64,000 nt of DNA from Pseudomonadota bacterium (GTDB taxonomy: Bacteria > Pseudomonadota > Alphaproteobacteria > Micropepsales > Micropepsaceae), in contig JAJZGY010000002.1 of assembly GCA_021804785.1 (NCBI GenBank), positions 62,001-126,000 of the forward strand, given 5' to 3'. The translations under genes and the position numbers were made by a program. The notes below the pieces were generated by a model. The model made no database searches. It saw nothing but the letters and a program-made list of their open reading frames with translations, and was not told the origin of the DNA. Shown piece by piece: positions 18,243 through 28,324 of the stretch (its first letter is position 1; each line of letters opens with the position of its first letter).

Positions 18243-19010
18243 CTAGCGCGCCTTTGCGACCATGAACAGTCGCCGGAACGGAAATAGAGTGACCCCGCTG
18301 GCACGACGCGGATAGCTCGTGGCCAGCGCGGCGCGATACTCGTCGAGAAATTCTGTGCGCTCAGGTTCGCGAAGCGCCTGAACAAAAGGGCGCAAGCCCG
18401 TGCCACTCATCCAACGATAGACCGCTTCTTCGCCCTCAAGCGCCTGGACATAAGTGGTTTCCCAAAGATCGATGGCCGCAGCATAGGGCTCCAGTATGGC
18501 GAAATATTTTTCGGGCGATCCTACAGGTGTTGTCGCTCCTATACCCTCAAAAGACCGAGCCCACGCCTTTGCGCGCGCCACCGATCGAATCAGCGTATGG
18601 CTGGGTTCGTCAAAGTTGCGGGGCATCTGCACGGCAAGACTGCCGCCCTGAGCCAGTCCCTGCATCAGCCGTGGCAACAGCTGCTCATGATCACCAATCC
18701 ATTGCAGCGTCGCGTTGGCAAACAGCACGTCATAGCCCGTTTGAGCTGACCACTGCGTCAAATCAGCCTGAAGCCAGCGCGCGGCGACCTTGCTTGCGCG
18801 CGCCGTCGCGAGCATCTCGGGCGAGGAATCGATGCCCCAAAGCTCGGCATCGGGCCATCTGGCAGCTAAAAGCGCCGTGGAATTTCCAGGGCCACAGCCC
18901 AGATCGGCGACGCAACGCGGGTGCTGGACAGCGATCCGCGCGAGAAGCTCACGCGCCGGGCGGGTCCGTTCGGCCTCAAATACCAAATAGCTGTCAGGAT
19001 CCCACGTCAT
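18243..19010 (-). CDS. tam: Trans-aconitate 2-methyltransferase
   Basis: A 255-residue SAM-dependent methyltransferase. The family signature MTWDPDSYLVFEAERTRPA is followed by the SAM motif VADLGCGPGNST, then NATLQWIGDHEQLLPRL and AVQMPRNFDEPSH. Tam methylates trans-aconitate, a by-product that inhibits aconitase. The start overlaps the stop of the upstream kinase as ATGA, so both are translated from one message. Specificity is inferred from close resemblance to the family. Confidence 0.88.
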   Translation of the reverse strand: MTWDPDSYLVFEAERTRPARELLARIAVQHPRCVADLGCGPGNSTALLAARWPDAELWGIDSSPEMLATARASKVAARWLQADLTQWSAQTGYDVLFANATLQWIGDHEQLLPRLMQGLAQGGSLAVQMPRNFDEPSHTLIRSVARAKAWARSFEGIGATTPVGSPEKYFAILEPYAAAIDLWETTYVQALEGEEAVYRWMSGTGLRPFVQALREPERTEFLDEYRAALATSYPRRASGVTLFPFRRLFMVAKAR

Positions 19011-20431
19011 CTCTCACTCCGGTCGGGAATAACAATACGAAAGCGCGTGCCACGGGTGTCACTGGCCACCAGACTGACCTCCCCGCCATGGGCTCGGGCC
19101 AATTCGCGACTGATCGCAAGGCCGAGCCCGGTTCCCCCGCTGCGCGCGGCGCTGGCAAAGGGCTGGAACAGGCGTGTCTCCACCCCAGTCGGCAATCCAG
19201 GTCCATTGTCAACAATATCAATCTCGACTGTGCGGCCGGAGCGCCTGGCGATTACCTCCACGGCCCCGCCCTCAGGCACAGCTTCCACAGCGTTGCGCAG
19301 CAGGTTCAGCAGGATACGATAAAGCTGATCGGGATCGGCATCGATCTCGAGCTCCGCATCAACCGTATCACTGAACCTCACGCGCTTATGCCCTGAACCG
19401 GCAAGCGCCGCCTCGCCGGCTTCTGCAACAAGCGGGGCAAGCGCCAGCCGGCGCCTTGCGGGCGGCCCTTCGTCGGCGCGTCCGAACCGCATCGTGTTGG
19501 TGGCAAGAGCGACTGCACGGTCTATCGATCCAACCAGGCGTGGTGCCAGGCGTTTGACGACAGGATCCTCGCTGTCCCGCAAACGATCGGACGCAAGCTG
19601 GGCGCTGGCCAAAATATTGCGCAGGTCATGCTGGATCTTGGCAACGGCAGCGCCAAGAGTGGCTAGCCGCCCCTTCTGCTGCAAGAAGCCATAAATCTCG
19701 CGCTGCATCGCCCCCAGTTCGCGCTCGGTGATCCCGATTTCATCTCGCCGTGGTGAGGTGCTGATGATGCGGGCCGGATCTTCCGGATTGGCCCGAAACG
19801 CGATCATGGCTTGGGCGATACGACGCATTGGCTGGACAAAGCTACGATAGAGACTGAAAAATACCAGCACTGCCGTCATCAGCGACACGAACAACGCCAA
19901 GGCCAGGATACGACGGGCGTAAGCGTCAAGCTTGGCACGAATGGTGGCGTCACCGACCAGAACTTCAACCGTCTGCGCACCGGGAATGCGCGTGCTGGAA
20001 ATCACGTGAACCACCTGATTGCCATGACTGAGCAGACAATCGAGAGCATTATAAATTTCGCGAAAGAAACTCTCGTGGCGCAGGTCAATGGTCACATCTA
20101 TTTTCCTGGGCATGCGCGTGACCAAAAAGAGCTCGCGCTGTTCAGGACGCTTCAGCATTACCGCACTGGCGCCGGCACGAGCCAGAAGCTCGCCGCGCAG
20201 CCGCGCAGAGAGAGATTTGTCGCCCAGTTCGGTAAAAGGCAGAATTGCGATTTCCGCAGATTCGATATGCTGCGCCAGCAACGCCCTGTGATAGCTGGCG
20301 ATCGACGGCAGGAAGATCACGCCTTCCGTCACCATGACAAAGAACAGCGTCAGCAGGAGCAGCCGGCCCGACAGGCTATGGGCCACGAGCTCATAGCCTG
20401 CCTTCAGACGCGCGCGAATGGCCTCGAACAT
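19007..20431 (-). CDS. Membrane sensor histidine kinase with HAMP region
   Basis: About 474 residues. Transmembrane helix 1 (LLLLTLFFVMVTEGVIFL) is followed by a periplasmic sensor of about 140 residues, helix 2 (LALALFVSLMTAVLVFFSL), a HAMP-like linker with FVQPMRRIAQAM, the dimerisation/H-box KIQHDLRN, and an ATPase domain with LLNLLRNAVEAV (N box), IVDNGPGL (G1) and GGTGLGLAISREL (G2). The H-box is the H-D-L-R-N variant. No cognate regulator is adjacent. Possible starts are TTG 20449, GTG 20446 and ATG 20431; I use the ATG. Confidence 0.88.
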   Translation of the reverse strand: MFEAIRARLKAGYELVAHSLSGRLLLLTLFFVMVTEGVIFLPSIASYHRALLAQHIESAEIAILPFTELGDKSLSARLRGELLARAGASAVMLKRPEQRELFLVTRMPRKIDVTIDLRHESFFREIYNALDCLLSHGNQVVHVISSTRIPGAQTVEVLVGDATIRAKLDAYARRILALALFVSLMTAVLVFFSLYRSFVQPMRRIAQAMIAFRANPEDPARIISTSPRRDEIGITERELGAMQREIYGFLQQKGRLATLGAAVAKIQHDLRNILASAQLASDRLRDSEDPVVKRLAPRLVGSIDRAVALATNTMRFGRADEGPPARRRLALAPLVAEAGEAALAGSGHKRVRFSDTVDAELEIDADPDQLYRILLNLLRNAVEAVPEGGAVEVIARRSGRTVEIDIVDNGPGLPTGVETRLFQPFASAARSGGTGLGLAISRELARAHGGEVSLVASDTRGTRFRIVIPDRSER

Positions 20432-20577
20432 CGCCGCATCAAGCACCAAGCTTGCCGCAAAATGAAGTCTGCCCCTGAGGTCGGGTAGAAAAGCAGATGA
20501 AATTCTTCGCCCCTGCGGTGCACAATCACCACCGTCCGCGCCAGATCCGCGTCGTCTGCCTTGCTCCAGTCGGCCAT
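20404..20577 (-). CDS. Possible small upstream open reading frame (57 aa)
   Basis: A short frame beginning [20 protein letters not shown] overlaps the start of the kinase gene. Its first 35 codons look coding (GC-rich third positions, protein-like composition), while the last 20 read the kinase start region out of frame. The ribosome-binding site is weak. It may be a genuine small protein translationally coupled to the kinase, or chance. I do not recognise it. Confidence 0.25.
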   Translation of the reverse strand: MADWSKADDADLARTVVIVHRRGEEFHLLFYPTSGADFILRQAWCLMRRCSRPFARV

Positions 20578-20706
20578 AGACCGGCCCCTGGCGCGTCTGC
20601 CTTGCCCCTTTGCCGGACCATCCCTCGTGCGGCCATAGGGCGCCCCCTGGTTCCGGACGCGGGGTCCCCGCGTCTCGGGAAAAAATCTTGCCGTCGTGAC
20701 AGGAGG

Positions 20707-20735
20707 TTGACAGAGGCAGACCTGCTGACTAGAAC
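20707..20735 (+). promoter_or_regulatory. Promoter of the rpmH-rnpA-yidD-yidC cluster
   Basis: A consensus TTGACA (20707-20712) is followed after 17 bases by TAGAAC (20730-20735), and rpmH starts 43 bases further on. It is one of the best matches to a housekeeping promoter in the window. Confidence 0.6.
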
Positions 20736-20778
20736 CCCCGCTTTCGTCGCAACGGGACATCCTCCCTGGAGCAGGGCC

Positions 20779-20913
20779 ATGAAACGCACCTACCAACCTT
20801 CCAAGCTCGTGCGCAAGCGCCGTCATGGTTTCCGTTCCCGCATGGCAACCAAGGCTGGACGCCTCGTGTTATCCCGCCGCCGTGCCCACGGCCGCAAAAA
20901 GCTGTCCGCCTGA
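20779..20913 (+). CDS. rpmH: 50S ribosomal protein L34
   Basis: A 44-residue basic protein, [20 protein letters not shown] then [20 protein letters not shown], the complete L34 sequence pattern and length. The ATG at 20779 has GGAGCAGGGCC upstream. It begins the conserved rpmH-rnpA-yidD-yidC-engB gene order and is preceded by a consensus-like promoter. Confidence 0.97.
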   Translation: MKRTYQPSKLVRKRRHGFRSRMATKAGRLVLSRRRAHGRKKLSA

Positions 20914-20920
20914 GAAGACC

Positions 20921-21379
20921 GTGGCGGGCCATTCCCCGCCTGAGGCGGCATCAAACAGCCCAGTTCCGGCCCCATCTGGGTCTGGCCCTTGCCAAGGTTC
21001 AGCCCAACTGAGGCTTGCCACACTTGCAAGGCGCACCGACTTTTTGCGCGCCCAGAAGGGCATCCGCCGCCGTGAACGTGGACTTATCCTCGAAGCCTGC
21101 CCCACCCCGCCACATCTCCACCGGCCCGGCGCCATCCGCGTGGGTTACACTGCCAGCCGCAAGGTTGGGGGGGCGGTGGCCCGCAATCGCGCCAAAAGAC
21201 GGCTGCGCGCGGCCGCTGCGGCCTTGCTTCCCCTTTATGGCTACGATGGCAGCGATTATGTTCTCGTAGCCAAAGCAGAGACGCTGAGCCGGCCCTTTGG
21301 CGATTTGCTAGCCGATCTGGTCGGCGCCATACAGGCAGCCAATTGCCGCTTGGAACCGCCACCGCCGGGGCGACCGTGA
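20921..21379 (+). CDS. rnpA: Ribonuclease P protein component
   Basis: Protein subunit of RNase P, which trims the 5' leader of tRNA precursors. The conserved core begins at [20 protein letters not shown], followed by [20 protein letters not shown] and KRRLR, the RNA-binding RNR-type motif. No ATG lies near that core. The nearest credible start is GTG 20921, seven bases after the rpmH stop with GAGAAG upstream, giving 152 residues and a Pro/Ser-rich extension of about 35. An ATG at 20825 inside rpmH would give 184 residues. The end overlaps yidD as TGATG. Confidence 0.88.
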   Translation: MAGHSPPEAASNSPVPAPSGSGPCQGSAQLRLATLARRTDFLRAQKGIRRRERGLILEACPTPPHLHRPGAIRVGYTASRKVGGAVARNRAKRRLRAAAAALLPLYGYDGSDYVLVAKAETLSRPFGDLLADLVGAIQAANCRLEPPPPGRP

Positions 21380-21696
21380 TGACTGCGGCCCAGGCCAAAA
21401 CCGAGAATGACATGGTTTTCATGACCCTTTTCGCGGGCGGTGTGCGCAAGGTTGCGACAGTCATTCTGCTCGCCCCGATTTTTGCGTATAAACTTCTCCT
21501 CTCACCGCTCCTGCCACCTGCATGCCGCTTTCAGCCCACCTGCTCGGCGTATGCCATCGAGGCCATCAAGCGCCACGGCCCCTTCTTCGGTCTGCTGCTT
21601 GCGCTGCGCCGGATCGGTCGCTGTCACCCCATTTCCTGGCTCGGCGGTTCGTCGGGCTTTGACCCCGTCCCGCCCAAGGCTTCAATCCGTCGATGA
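21379..21696 (+). CDS. yidD: Membrane protein insertion efficiency factor YidD
   Basis: A 105-residue protein with one hydrophobic N-terminal segment ([17 protein letters not shown]) and the signature [19 protein letters not shown] containing the two conserved Cys, followed by [10 protein letters not shown]. It assists YidC-dependent insertion into the inner membrane. The ATG overlaps the rnpA stop (TGATG), and its stop overlaps the yidC start (ATGA), so the three genes are translated together. Confidence 0.93.
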   Translation: MTAAQAKTENDMVFMTLFAGGVRKVATVILLAPIFAYKLLLSPLLPPACRFQPTCSAYAIEAIKRHGPFFGLLLALRRIGRCHPISWLGGSSGFDPVPPKASIRR

Positions 21697-23477
21697 ACGA
21701 AAACCGCAATCTTCTGCTCGCTTTCATACTCTCGGCTGCCATTCTGATTGGCTGGCAGTATATCGTGCCCCATCACCCGGCAAAAACCGGCCCGCAGCCT
21801 CATGGCCAGTCACACCACGTGGTCGCGGCACCCAGCACGCCGACGGGGACCGTACACGGGGCGGCCACCATCAGCCTGAACAAGGCCATCGGCTCATCCG
21901 GGCCGCGTGTCATCATCGACACGCCATCGGTTGATGGCTCGCTGCGCCTCAATGGCGCCCGCTTCGATGATCTGAAGCTCAAGCGCTATCATTTGACGAT
22001 CAACCCCAAGAGCCCGCAGATCGATCTGCTCGCGCCCGCAGCGACTGCGCATCCTTATTATTCCGTCTTCGGCTGGGTGGCCGCCCCCGGAGAACACATG
22101 ACAACTCCCGGCGCCAACACGCCGTGGAAGCTTGTACACGGCAATCGTCTGACACCTCAGACGCCGATCACCCTCAGCTGGAATAATGGCCAGGGTCTTG
22201 TCTTCACTCGCACCATCTCGGTCGATGACAATTACATGTTCACGATCCGCGATCGCGTCACCAATACTGGCGACAAGCCGGTGACCTTGTTCCCCTACGC
22301 CTACGTGGCTCGCGAAAACCCGCCGACAACGAAAAGTTCATGGTATCTGCACGAGGGCTTCATCGGCGTGGCAGGCGGCAGCGAGAAAGATGCCGACTAC
22401 TCCGACTTCAAGGGCGGCAAGCCTCCGCAGACCTTCGACTCAAAAGGTGGCTGGTTTGGCATCACCGACAAATATTGGATGGCCGCGGTCATTCCACCGC
22501 AAAACGCGCAGATCGCAGCGGCCTACCGTGCGGTAGCAGGTACGCACGCAACCGCCTATCAGGCCGATTACCGCGTCTCGGCGCAGACGATCGCGCCCCA
22601 TAGCAGCCTTAGCATTGCCCAGCATTTGTTCGCTGGCGCCAAGGTCGTACAGCTCCTCGATCAGTATGCGAGCAAGCTCGGAATCACCCATTTTGACCTG
22701 GCCGTGGACTGGGGCTGGTTCTGGTTCTTCACCAAGCCCATCTTCTTTCTGCTCGACACCTTCTATCACTGGGTGGGCAATTTCGGTGTCGCCATCCTGT
22801 TGCTGACCGTCACCATCAAGCTCGCCTTTTTCCCGCTGGCCAACACCTCCTTCAAATCCATGAGCAGGATGAAGAAGCTCCAGCCGGAGATGGAGCGCAT
22901 CCGCCAGCGTTTTGCTGACGACAAACAGCGCCAGCAGCAGGAATTGATGGATTTCTACAAGCGCGAGAAGGTCAATCCGGTATCGGGCTGTCTGCCAATG
23001 CTGATCCAGATGCCCGTGTTCTTTTCGCTCTACAAGGTCCTCTATGTCACCATCGAGATGCGTCACGCACCCTTCTTCGGCTGGATTCACGATCTGTCCG
23101 CGCCTGACCCAACCTCGATTCTCAACCTCTTCGGACTTCTTCCCTATCACGCGCCACTGTGGATCCCGGCCTTTCTGTCGATCGGCATCTGGCCCATCCT
23201 GATGGGCTTCACTCAGTTTTTGAGTACACGGCTCAATCCGGCACCGGCTGATCCCATCCAGGCGCAAATGTTTACCTTCATGCCCATCATCTTCACTTTC
23301 ATGATGGCCGGGTTTCCGGCCGGACTGGTGATCTACTGGACCTGGAACAACCTGCTCACGGCCACACAGCAATACGTGGTCATGCGCCGCCAAGGTGTCG
23401 AGATTCACCTGGTCGAAAATCTGAAATTGCGGCAGATGGTCGGGCGCCTGACTGCCCTCTTTGGTCGCCGCAGATGA
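21693..23477 (+). CDS. yidC: Membrane protein insertase YidC
   Basis: A 594-residue Gram-negative-type YidC. It has an N-terminal anchor ([15 protein letters not shown]), a large periplasmic P1 beta-domain (about residues 55-340), then the conserved insertase core with [15 protein letters not shown], the cytoplasmic coiled hairpin ([15 protein letters not shown]), [19 protein letters not shown] and a final [20 protein letters not shown]. It folds and inserts inner-membrane proteins with or without SecYEG. The stop overlaps the engB start. Confidence 0.97.
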   Translation: MNENRNLLLAFILSAAILIGWQYIVPHHPAKTGPQPHGQSHHVVAAPSTPTGTVHGAATISLNKAIGSSGPRVIIDTPSVDGSLRLNGARFDDLKLKRYHLTINPKSPQIDLLAPAATAHPYYSVFGWVAAPGEHMTTPGANTPWKLVHGNRLTPQTPITLSWNNGQGLVFTRTISVDDNYMFTIRDRVTNTGDKPVTLFPYAYVARENPPTTKSSWYLHEGFIGVAGGSEKDADYSDFKGGKPPQTFDSKGGWFGITDKYWMAAVIPPQNAQIAAAYRAVAGTHATAYQADYRVSAQTIAPHSSLSIAQHLFAGAKVVQLLDQYASKLGITHFDLAVDWGWFWFFTKPIFFLLDTFYHWVGNFGVAILLLTVTIKLAFFPLANTSFKSMSRMKKLQPEMERIRQRFADDKQRQQQELMDFYKREKVNPVSGCLPMLIQMPVFFSLYKVLYVTIEMRHAPFFGWIHDLSAPDPTSILNLFGLLPYHAPLWIPAFLSIGIWPILMGFTQFLSTRLNPAPADPIQAQMFTFMPIIFTFMMAGFPAGLVIYWTWNNLLTATQQYVVMRRQGVEIHLVENLKLRQMVGRLTALFGRRR

Positions 23478-24118
23478 GCGAGGCTGCAACGGCAGAGATC
23501 CTGGCCCGCAAATTATTTGCCGGTTCATGTGAATTTATCGCCGGCGCGGCCTCGCTTTCAGCACTGCCCCCGGAAGGTCACACTGAAGTCGCATTCATTG
23601 GGCGCTCCAATGTTGGCAAATCGAGCCTTGTCAATGCTCTGACCGGTCGTAACGCTCTCGCAAGGGTGTCGCAGACCCCGGGACGAACCCGGCAGATCAA
23701 TTTCTTCAACCTCGGTGACGCCTTAACCCTCGTCGACCTGCCAGGCTATGGCTATGCCAAGATCGCCAAAACCGAACAGGCGCACTGGCAAAATCTGATC
23801 TTTACCTATCTGCGCGGGCGCGCCTGCCTCAAGCGCACCATCCTTCTGATCGACGCCCGCCGGGGCGTCATGGACAGTGACCTCGCCGCAATGGCACTGC
23901 TCGATCAAGCAGCGGTCTCCTATCTTGCGGTGCTGACCAAGATCGACAGCGTAACGCCAGAGGCGCAAGCGCAGGCCCGAAGCGCCGCCTTGACCGAGCT
24001 CAACCGCCACGCTGCGGCCTATCCGGACATATTTGCGACCTCGGCGCAGAGCGGAGCCGGGGTGGATGCATTGCGCCAGCATATCTGGTCCTTGCTGGGG
24101 CTGACGAACAGCGCCTGA
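23474..24118 (+). CDS. engB: Ribosome-biogenesis GTPase EngB (YihA/YsxC)
   Basis: A 214-residue GTPase with all G motifs: GRSNVGKSS (G1), the T of [11 protein letters not shown] (G2), DLPGYGYA (G3), TKID (G4) and SAQSG (G5). It is needed for late assembly of the 50S subunit. The ATG overlaps the yidC stop by four bases. It is the normal neighbour of yidC in Alphaproteobacteria. Confidence 0.96.
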   Translation: MSEAATAEILARKLFAGSCEFIAGAASLSALPPEGHTEVAFIGRSNVGKSSLVNALTGRNALARVSQTPGRTRQINFFNLGDALTLVDLPGYGYAKIAKTEQAHWQNLIFTYLRGRACLKRTILLIDARRGVMDSDLAAMALLDQAAVSYLAVLTKIDSVTPEAQAQARSAALTELNRHAAAYPDIFATSAQSGAGVDALRQHIWSLLGLTNSA

Positions 24119-24191
24119 GGGGGCGCGATTTGCGGCCGCGCCAAATTGCTCTATAAGCCGCCCGTTTTGCACTCCGGCAAAGGAACCCAAC

Positions 24192-25115
24192 ATGGCGATG
24201 CAGGAGGACGGCGGCCAGGATCGCAATCTGCGTGTCATGGCTCGCTGGCGTTCTACCGCGCGGGTGCTCGTCGAGGCCCTGCCCTACATCTTGCGCTATG
24301 ACAATCAGACCATCGTCGTGAAATATGGCGGCCACGCCATGGAAGACGGTGTCAACCGGAACTTTGCCCAAGATATCGTACTCATGAAGCAAACCGGGAT
24401 TGAACCGGTGGTTGTGCATGGCGGCGGCCCCCAGATCGGCCAGATGCTGAAGAAGCTGCAAATTCCATCGCAGTTCATCGACGGCCTTCGCGTCACCGAT
24501 GCGGCGGCCATCGAGGTCGTCGAGATGGTGCTGGCCGGCTCGATCAACAAGCAGATCGTCAGCACCATCAATGCCGCCGGCGGACGGGCGGTGGGACTTT
24601 CAGGCAAGGATGGCAATCTGGTCGTTGCCCGCAAGCTCGAGCGTCTCAAGCGTGACCCTGACACTGGTGCGGCAAGTATTGTCGATTTCGGCTTTGTAGG
24701 CGAACCCGAAACCATCAATCCCGAGGTCCTGCACACGATCCTGCGCTCCGACCTCATCCCGGTCATCGCCCCAATCGGCGTGGGCCGCAATGGCGAGACC
24801 TACAATATCAACGCCGACACCGTCGCCGGGGCGGTGGCGGGAGCCATGCATGCGGCGCGTCTCATGCTGCTGACCGATGTCGAAGGGGTGCTGGATCGTG
24901 ACAAAAAGCTGATCCCCAAGCTAACTGTGGCCGAAGCCCGCGCACTCATAGCCGACGGAACGATTTCGGGTGGCATGATCCCCAAAATCGAGACAGCAAT
25001 CGAAGCCGTCGAAGCCGGGGTGACGGCGGCCGTCATCCTCGACGGCCGCATCGCTCATGCCCTGCTTCTGGAACTCTTCACCGAACACGGCGCCGGAACG
25101 CTCATTACCGCCTGA
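24192..25115 (+). CDS. argB: Acetylglutamate kinase
   Basis: A 307-residue amino-acid kinase that phosphorylates N-acetylglutamate in arginine synthesis. Motifs include [66 protein letters not shown] and the arginine-site region [17 protein letters not shown]. The N-terminal helix before the kinase core suggests the arginine-inhibited hexameric type. It follows engB, as in many Alphaproteobacteria. Confidence 0.96.
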   Translation: MAMQEDGGQDRNLRVMARWRSTARVLVEALPYILRYDNQTIVVKYGGHAMEDGVNRNFAQDIVLMKQTGIEPVVVHGGGPQIGQMLKKLQIPSQFIDGLRVTDAAAIEVVEMVLAGSINKQIVSTINAAGGRAVGLSGKDGNLVVARKLERLKRDPDTGAASIVDFGFVGEPETINPEVLHTILRSDLIPVIAPIGVGRNGETYNINADTVAGAVAGAMHAARLMLLTDVEGVLDRDKKLIPKLTVAEARALIADGTISGGMIPKIETAIEAVEAGVTAAVILDGRIAHALLLELFTEHGAGTLITA

Positions 25116-25229
25116 GCGCATAGACTGGCACACCGGCAGGCGCGTCATCGCCTCGCGTCGGTATCCCTCTGCGGTGCGGCAGGAATGGTTTAAACAGCTG
25201 AGGACGATGCTCTCACATCACCTTCACCC

Positions 25230-26297
25230 ATGACCCTAGACCACCGTCACCGTACTGCTGACAGTCCCAAGCAGAACGTCTCCATCCGCGGCCCGAAAGA
25301 GGCCGCATCAGGCGTGCAGCGGCACCAAGGATTGCCCATAAGGCCAGCAAAGGCTGCGCTTTGGCTCAGTGTCATAGCCCTTCTTCCGGCACCGGCCGCC
25401 GCTGCCCTCAAGCTCTGCAATCAGACCAGTTACATCCTTGAGACCGCCACCGGCATTGAGCGGGCCGAAGAGGTCATTACCAAGGGCTGGACGCGTCTCA
25501 TACCCGGGGCCTGCAAGACTGTTCTTGCCGGCGATTTGCGGCAGCAGACGAGTTTTGTCTATGCCCAAAGCGCGCGCGCCTATGACGGGCCGCGCAGAGC
25601 CTGGGGCGGTCTGCACTGGCTGTGCGCCCGGACCGGGAATTTTCGTACCGTCGAACCAAGTGGCAACCCAAGCTGTACGAACGGCCAGAGGCTGCCGTTT
25701 TTCCAGATTTCCGCGCCTGGACAGGAGAACTGGACACAGACCTTTGCTCAAACTCCAGCGCTGACCTCGAGGGCGGCGGCCCAAACCGCGGGACTTGCCC
25801 GTCTGCGCAGCTCGGCGGGGCTTGATGGTGCCCAGGCACTCGCCCGGTTTCGCGCCCGCATGCACCTTCCCGCCCATGCCCCGCCGGCCGCAGTGTTTGA
25901 TGCATTGGAAAATGCCGCCCTAAGCAGGGCCGCTCCCAATGGCTATGAGGTCTGCAACGATACCTCAGCTCCGATATTCGTGGCGCTCGCCGATCGCGAG
26001 CAGGGCCATTGGCACACGCGCGGCTGGTGGCATGTCGGGCCGGTCGCCTGCGCTCAGACGCTGACAACCGCACTCACCGGCAAGGTCTATCTTCTGGTCG
26101 ACGGCGCCAAGGGACGCAGGCTCGTAGGTGGAGGCGCCCGTTTCTGCGTCACCAATATTACCTTCGACGTCCAAGGACAGGGCAGCTGCGCGGCAAGGGG
26201 ATTGAAGCCTGCAGGCTTTCTCGCCACAAACCTACGGCATCACCCAGGCTACATCGCCCATGTCGACCAAAACGGTCTCGTGCCCCGGCCCAGGTGA
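25230..26297 (+). CDS. Exported protein with two DUF1036 domains
   Basis: A 355-residue protein with a long basic N-terminus and a signal helix (LWLSVIALLPAPAAAALKLC). Two similar domains follow: the first from LCNQTSYILETATG to about residue 150 and the second from VCNDTSAPIFVALAD to NITFDVQG, each with the N-x-T/S core, GWWHVGPVACAQTL-type strand and paired Cys seen in DUF1036 proteins. The function of the family is not known to me. It probably resides in the periplasm. The ribosome-binding site at the ATG is poor, and a start nearer the signal peptide is possible. Confidence 0.8.
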   Translation: MTLDHRHRTADSPKQNVSIRGPKEAASGVQRHQGLPIRPAKAALWLSVIALLPAPAAAALKLCNQTSYILETATGIERAEEVITKGWTRLIPGACKTVLAGDLRQQTSFVYAQSARAYDGPRRAWGGLHWLCARTGNFRTVEPSGNPSCTNGQRLPFFQISAPGQENWTQTFAQTPALTSRAAAQTAGLARLRSSAGLDGAQALARFRARMHLPAHAPPAAVFDALENAALSRAAPNGYEVCNDTSAPIFVALADREQGHWHTRGWWHVGPVACAQTLTTALTGKVYLLVDGAKGRRLVGGGARFCVTNITFDVQGQGSCAARGLKPAGFLATNLRHHPGYIAHVDQNGLVPRPR

Positions 26298-26306
26298 GGC
26301 TGCACC

Positions 26307-27524
26307 TTAGAGCCCAAAATATTCGAGGTGCCAGCGCATTTCCTCCTCGCTCAGCGGATAGTGCACGCCATCGCGGGCGGGCAGTACCTGCCTGGTCGGA
26401 AGATGCAGAAGACAGGTCTGGATCTTGAACGCCACGCGCATGCTGAAGCCGGCGCGCCAAACGAGCGCGGTCAGTGGTTTGGCCTGGCCAAGATCCAAGA
26501 TGCGCTCGACAATATCAGCCGGGATCTTGCCGGCGGCAGACAGCGCCGCCGCAACGCCGGCGCGATTGCCGCGATAGGCAAGGCTAAGGACGTAGGCATC
26601 GTCGATCAGACCATCGTCGCCGAGTTCCTGCACCAACGGCACCTGTCCAGATGGGGTGCCGTGCAGCCGCTTTTTCAGCACGCTACGAAGATGGCTTCGG
26701 GTGCGTTCTTCAAGATCATGGCGCTGTGCCAGCCGTTCGATCAGCGCCGCGCCAGCGAACCCTGCAATCCGCCGGATGGCCCGTTGTGACAATCCGGCAC
26801 GCAGCACCAGGGGTCCCTGCCAATCGCCGATGCTTTGCGCCAACTCGACAATTTTCTCGAGTGTTCTGCTGCGAATGCGTGCATCGGCATTGTTTAGGAG
26901 CGCTGACACCGCCGGGACGTCCTCGGCGGCAACGATGAGATCACTGATCGCGGCCGCTAAGGGACGGCGCTTGGCTATGGCAAGAAGTGCGTAGTGCGCC
27001 CCCACAGTGGTAATGATGTCAATGAGATCGGCATCGGATAGCAGCGGAGAATATTCAAGGATGGGCGCGCTGACACACTCGACATCATGCGCCAGCTTGC
27101 AGATTAGCGCGTGCGGCACGCAGTTCAGGGACTTTATGCCTTCGGCCAGAATGGCGCGGATGCGAGGAAGCTCATCGTCGGCCAGGCACTGCAAGGTCTC
27201 CAGGGTCAGCTGACGCACGTCCTCGCTTGCCTCCTGCGTCAGACCTGGAAGCAAGCGCCCAATCTTGTGCGCCAGCTCGGCGCGTACCTCTTCGTCGCGC
27301 GAGTGGGCCAGAAAGACATTGGTCTCGGCGAGAGCGGAGGGATTGGCGGCCACGGCACGCTGGGCAGCCAGCGATCCTTCCTCGGCAAGAAAGGCAAGGA
27401 CACGCGGATCGGCATCGGGATTTTGCGCGAGCAGCTGGCGCAGCTCGTCGCCGCGCTGCTCAATCAGTCGCAGCACGTCGTCGCGGCTCAGAAAGCCGGT
27501 TGGGACAGATTTGGTCGCAGTCAC
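26307..27524 (-). CDS. DUF2336 domain protein
   Basis: A 405-residue all-helical protein with DUF2336-like segments: DVLRLIEQRGDELRQLLA, FLAEEGSLAAQRAVAANP, ETNVFLAHSRDEEVRAELA and HKIGRLL. The helical repeats recall HEAT/ARM solenoids, so a scaffold role is plausible. The family is common in Alphaproteobacteria and has no established biochemical function that I know of. The start is GTG at 27524. It is convergent with the DUF1036 gene and divergent from the HAD gene. Confidence 0.82.
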   Translation of the reverse strand: MTATKSVPTGFLSRDDVLRLIEQRGDELRQLLAQNPDADPRVLAFLAEEGSLAAQRAVAANPSALAETNVFLAHSRDEEVRAELAHKIGRLLPGLTQEASEDVRQLTLETLQCLADDELPRIRAILAEGIKSLNCVPHALICKLAHDVECVSAPILEYSPLLSDADLIDIITTVGAHYALLAIAKRRPLAAAISDLIVAAEDVPAVSALLNNADARIRSRTLEKIVELAQSIGDWQGPLVLRAGLSQRAIRRIAGFAGAALIERLAQRHDLEERTRSHLRSVLKKRLHGTPSGQVPLVQELGDDGLIDDAYVLSLAYRGNRAGVAAALSAAGKIPADIVERILDLGQAKPLTALVWRAGFSMRVAFKIQTCLLHLPTRQVLPARDGVHYPLSEEEMRWHLEYFGL

Positions 27525-27652
27525 GCAAGCGGTCCTTGCCTCGCCGGGTCAATGTTGCGGCCAGGTCCTTAACAGCCTCCCAACAGAAGTGGTTAGCCGA
27601 GCCTTTACGCCCGCGCTTGAAAGGCCGACGACGATGCCCCATGTTGCCGGCC

Positions 27653-28324
27653 ATGTCGCTTGCAATGGCCAACCTGTCCGGCATCGAGAGCTGGGTTTTT
27701 GACTTGGACCACACACTTTATCGTGTGGACCCTGCCACGCATGCTGCGATGAGCGAGCGCATCTGCCTTTATCTCCAGCGTACACTTGAGCTGCCACGCG
27801 ATCGCGCCTTCGTGCTGCAAAAGCGCTATCTGGAACTCTACGGCTCCACCTTCGCCGGTCTCTTGCGCCATCATGCCATTGATCGCGACGCCTACCACGC
27901 CTTTGTCAATGATCTTGACTTGCTTGACCTCAAAGAGGCTCCGGAGCTGCGCACGGCCATGGCTCGCCTCAAGGGACGGCGGATCATTTTCACCAACAAT
28001 TGTGGCCGCTATGCTGCACAAGTGCTCGAGCGCATTGGCATTGCGGATCTCTTCCATCAGATCATCGATGCGCAGGCTCTGGGCGAGGCCCCCAAGCCCA
28101 ATCCCAGCGCCTATCAGCATCTTGTGACCCCGCCTGCTGCTACGGCTTTCTTCGACGACAGCCTGCGCAATTTGAAGCCGGCACATGCTCTTGGCATGAA
28201 GACCATCTGGTGTCGTACGGGTCCGCAGTCGCTGACCGAGCCGCTTGCCGGGCGGCCAGCGCATGTGCATTACGAGACCGATGATCTCTCCCACTTTTTG
28301 CTCAATATCAGGATTAGCTCATGA
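27653..28324 (+). CDS. HAD-superfamily pyrimidine 5'-nucleotidase-like phosphatase
   Basis: A protein of about 223 residues with the HAD motifs [12 protein letters not shown] (I), [11 protein letters not shown] (II), [10 protein letters not shown] (III, Lys) and [11 protein letters not shown] (IV). The D-L-D-x-T-L-Y motif and the overall layout match the pyrimidine 5'-nucleotidase (YjjG/SDT1-like) group widespread in Alphaproteobacteria. The stop overlaps the dapD start as ATGA. The ATGs at 27641, 27653 and 27665 are all possible starts. Confidence 0.85.
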   Translation: MSLAMANLSGIESWVFDLDHTLYRVDPATHAAMSERICLYLQRTLELPRDRAFVLQKRYLELYGSTFAGLLRHHAIDRDAYHAFVNDLDLLDLKEAPELRTAMARLKGRRIIFTNNCGRYAAQVLERIGIADLFHQIIDAQALGEAPKPNPSAYQHLVTPPAATAFFDDSLRNLKPAHALGMKTIWCRTGPQSLTEPLAGRPAHVHYETDDLSHFLLNIRISS

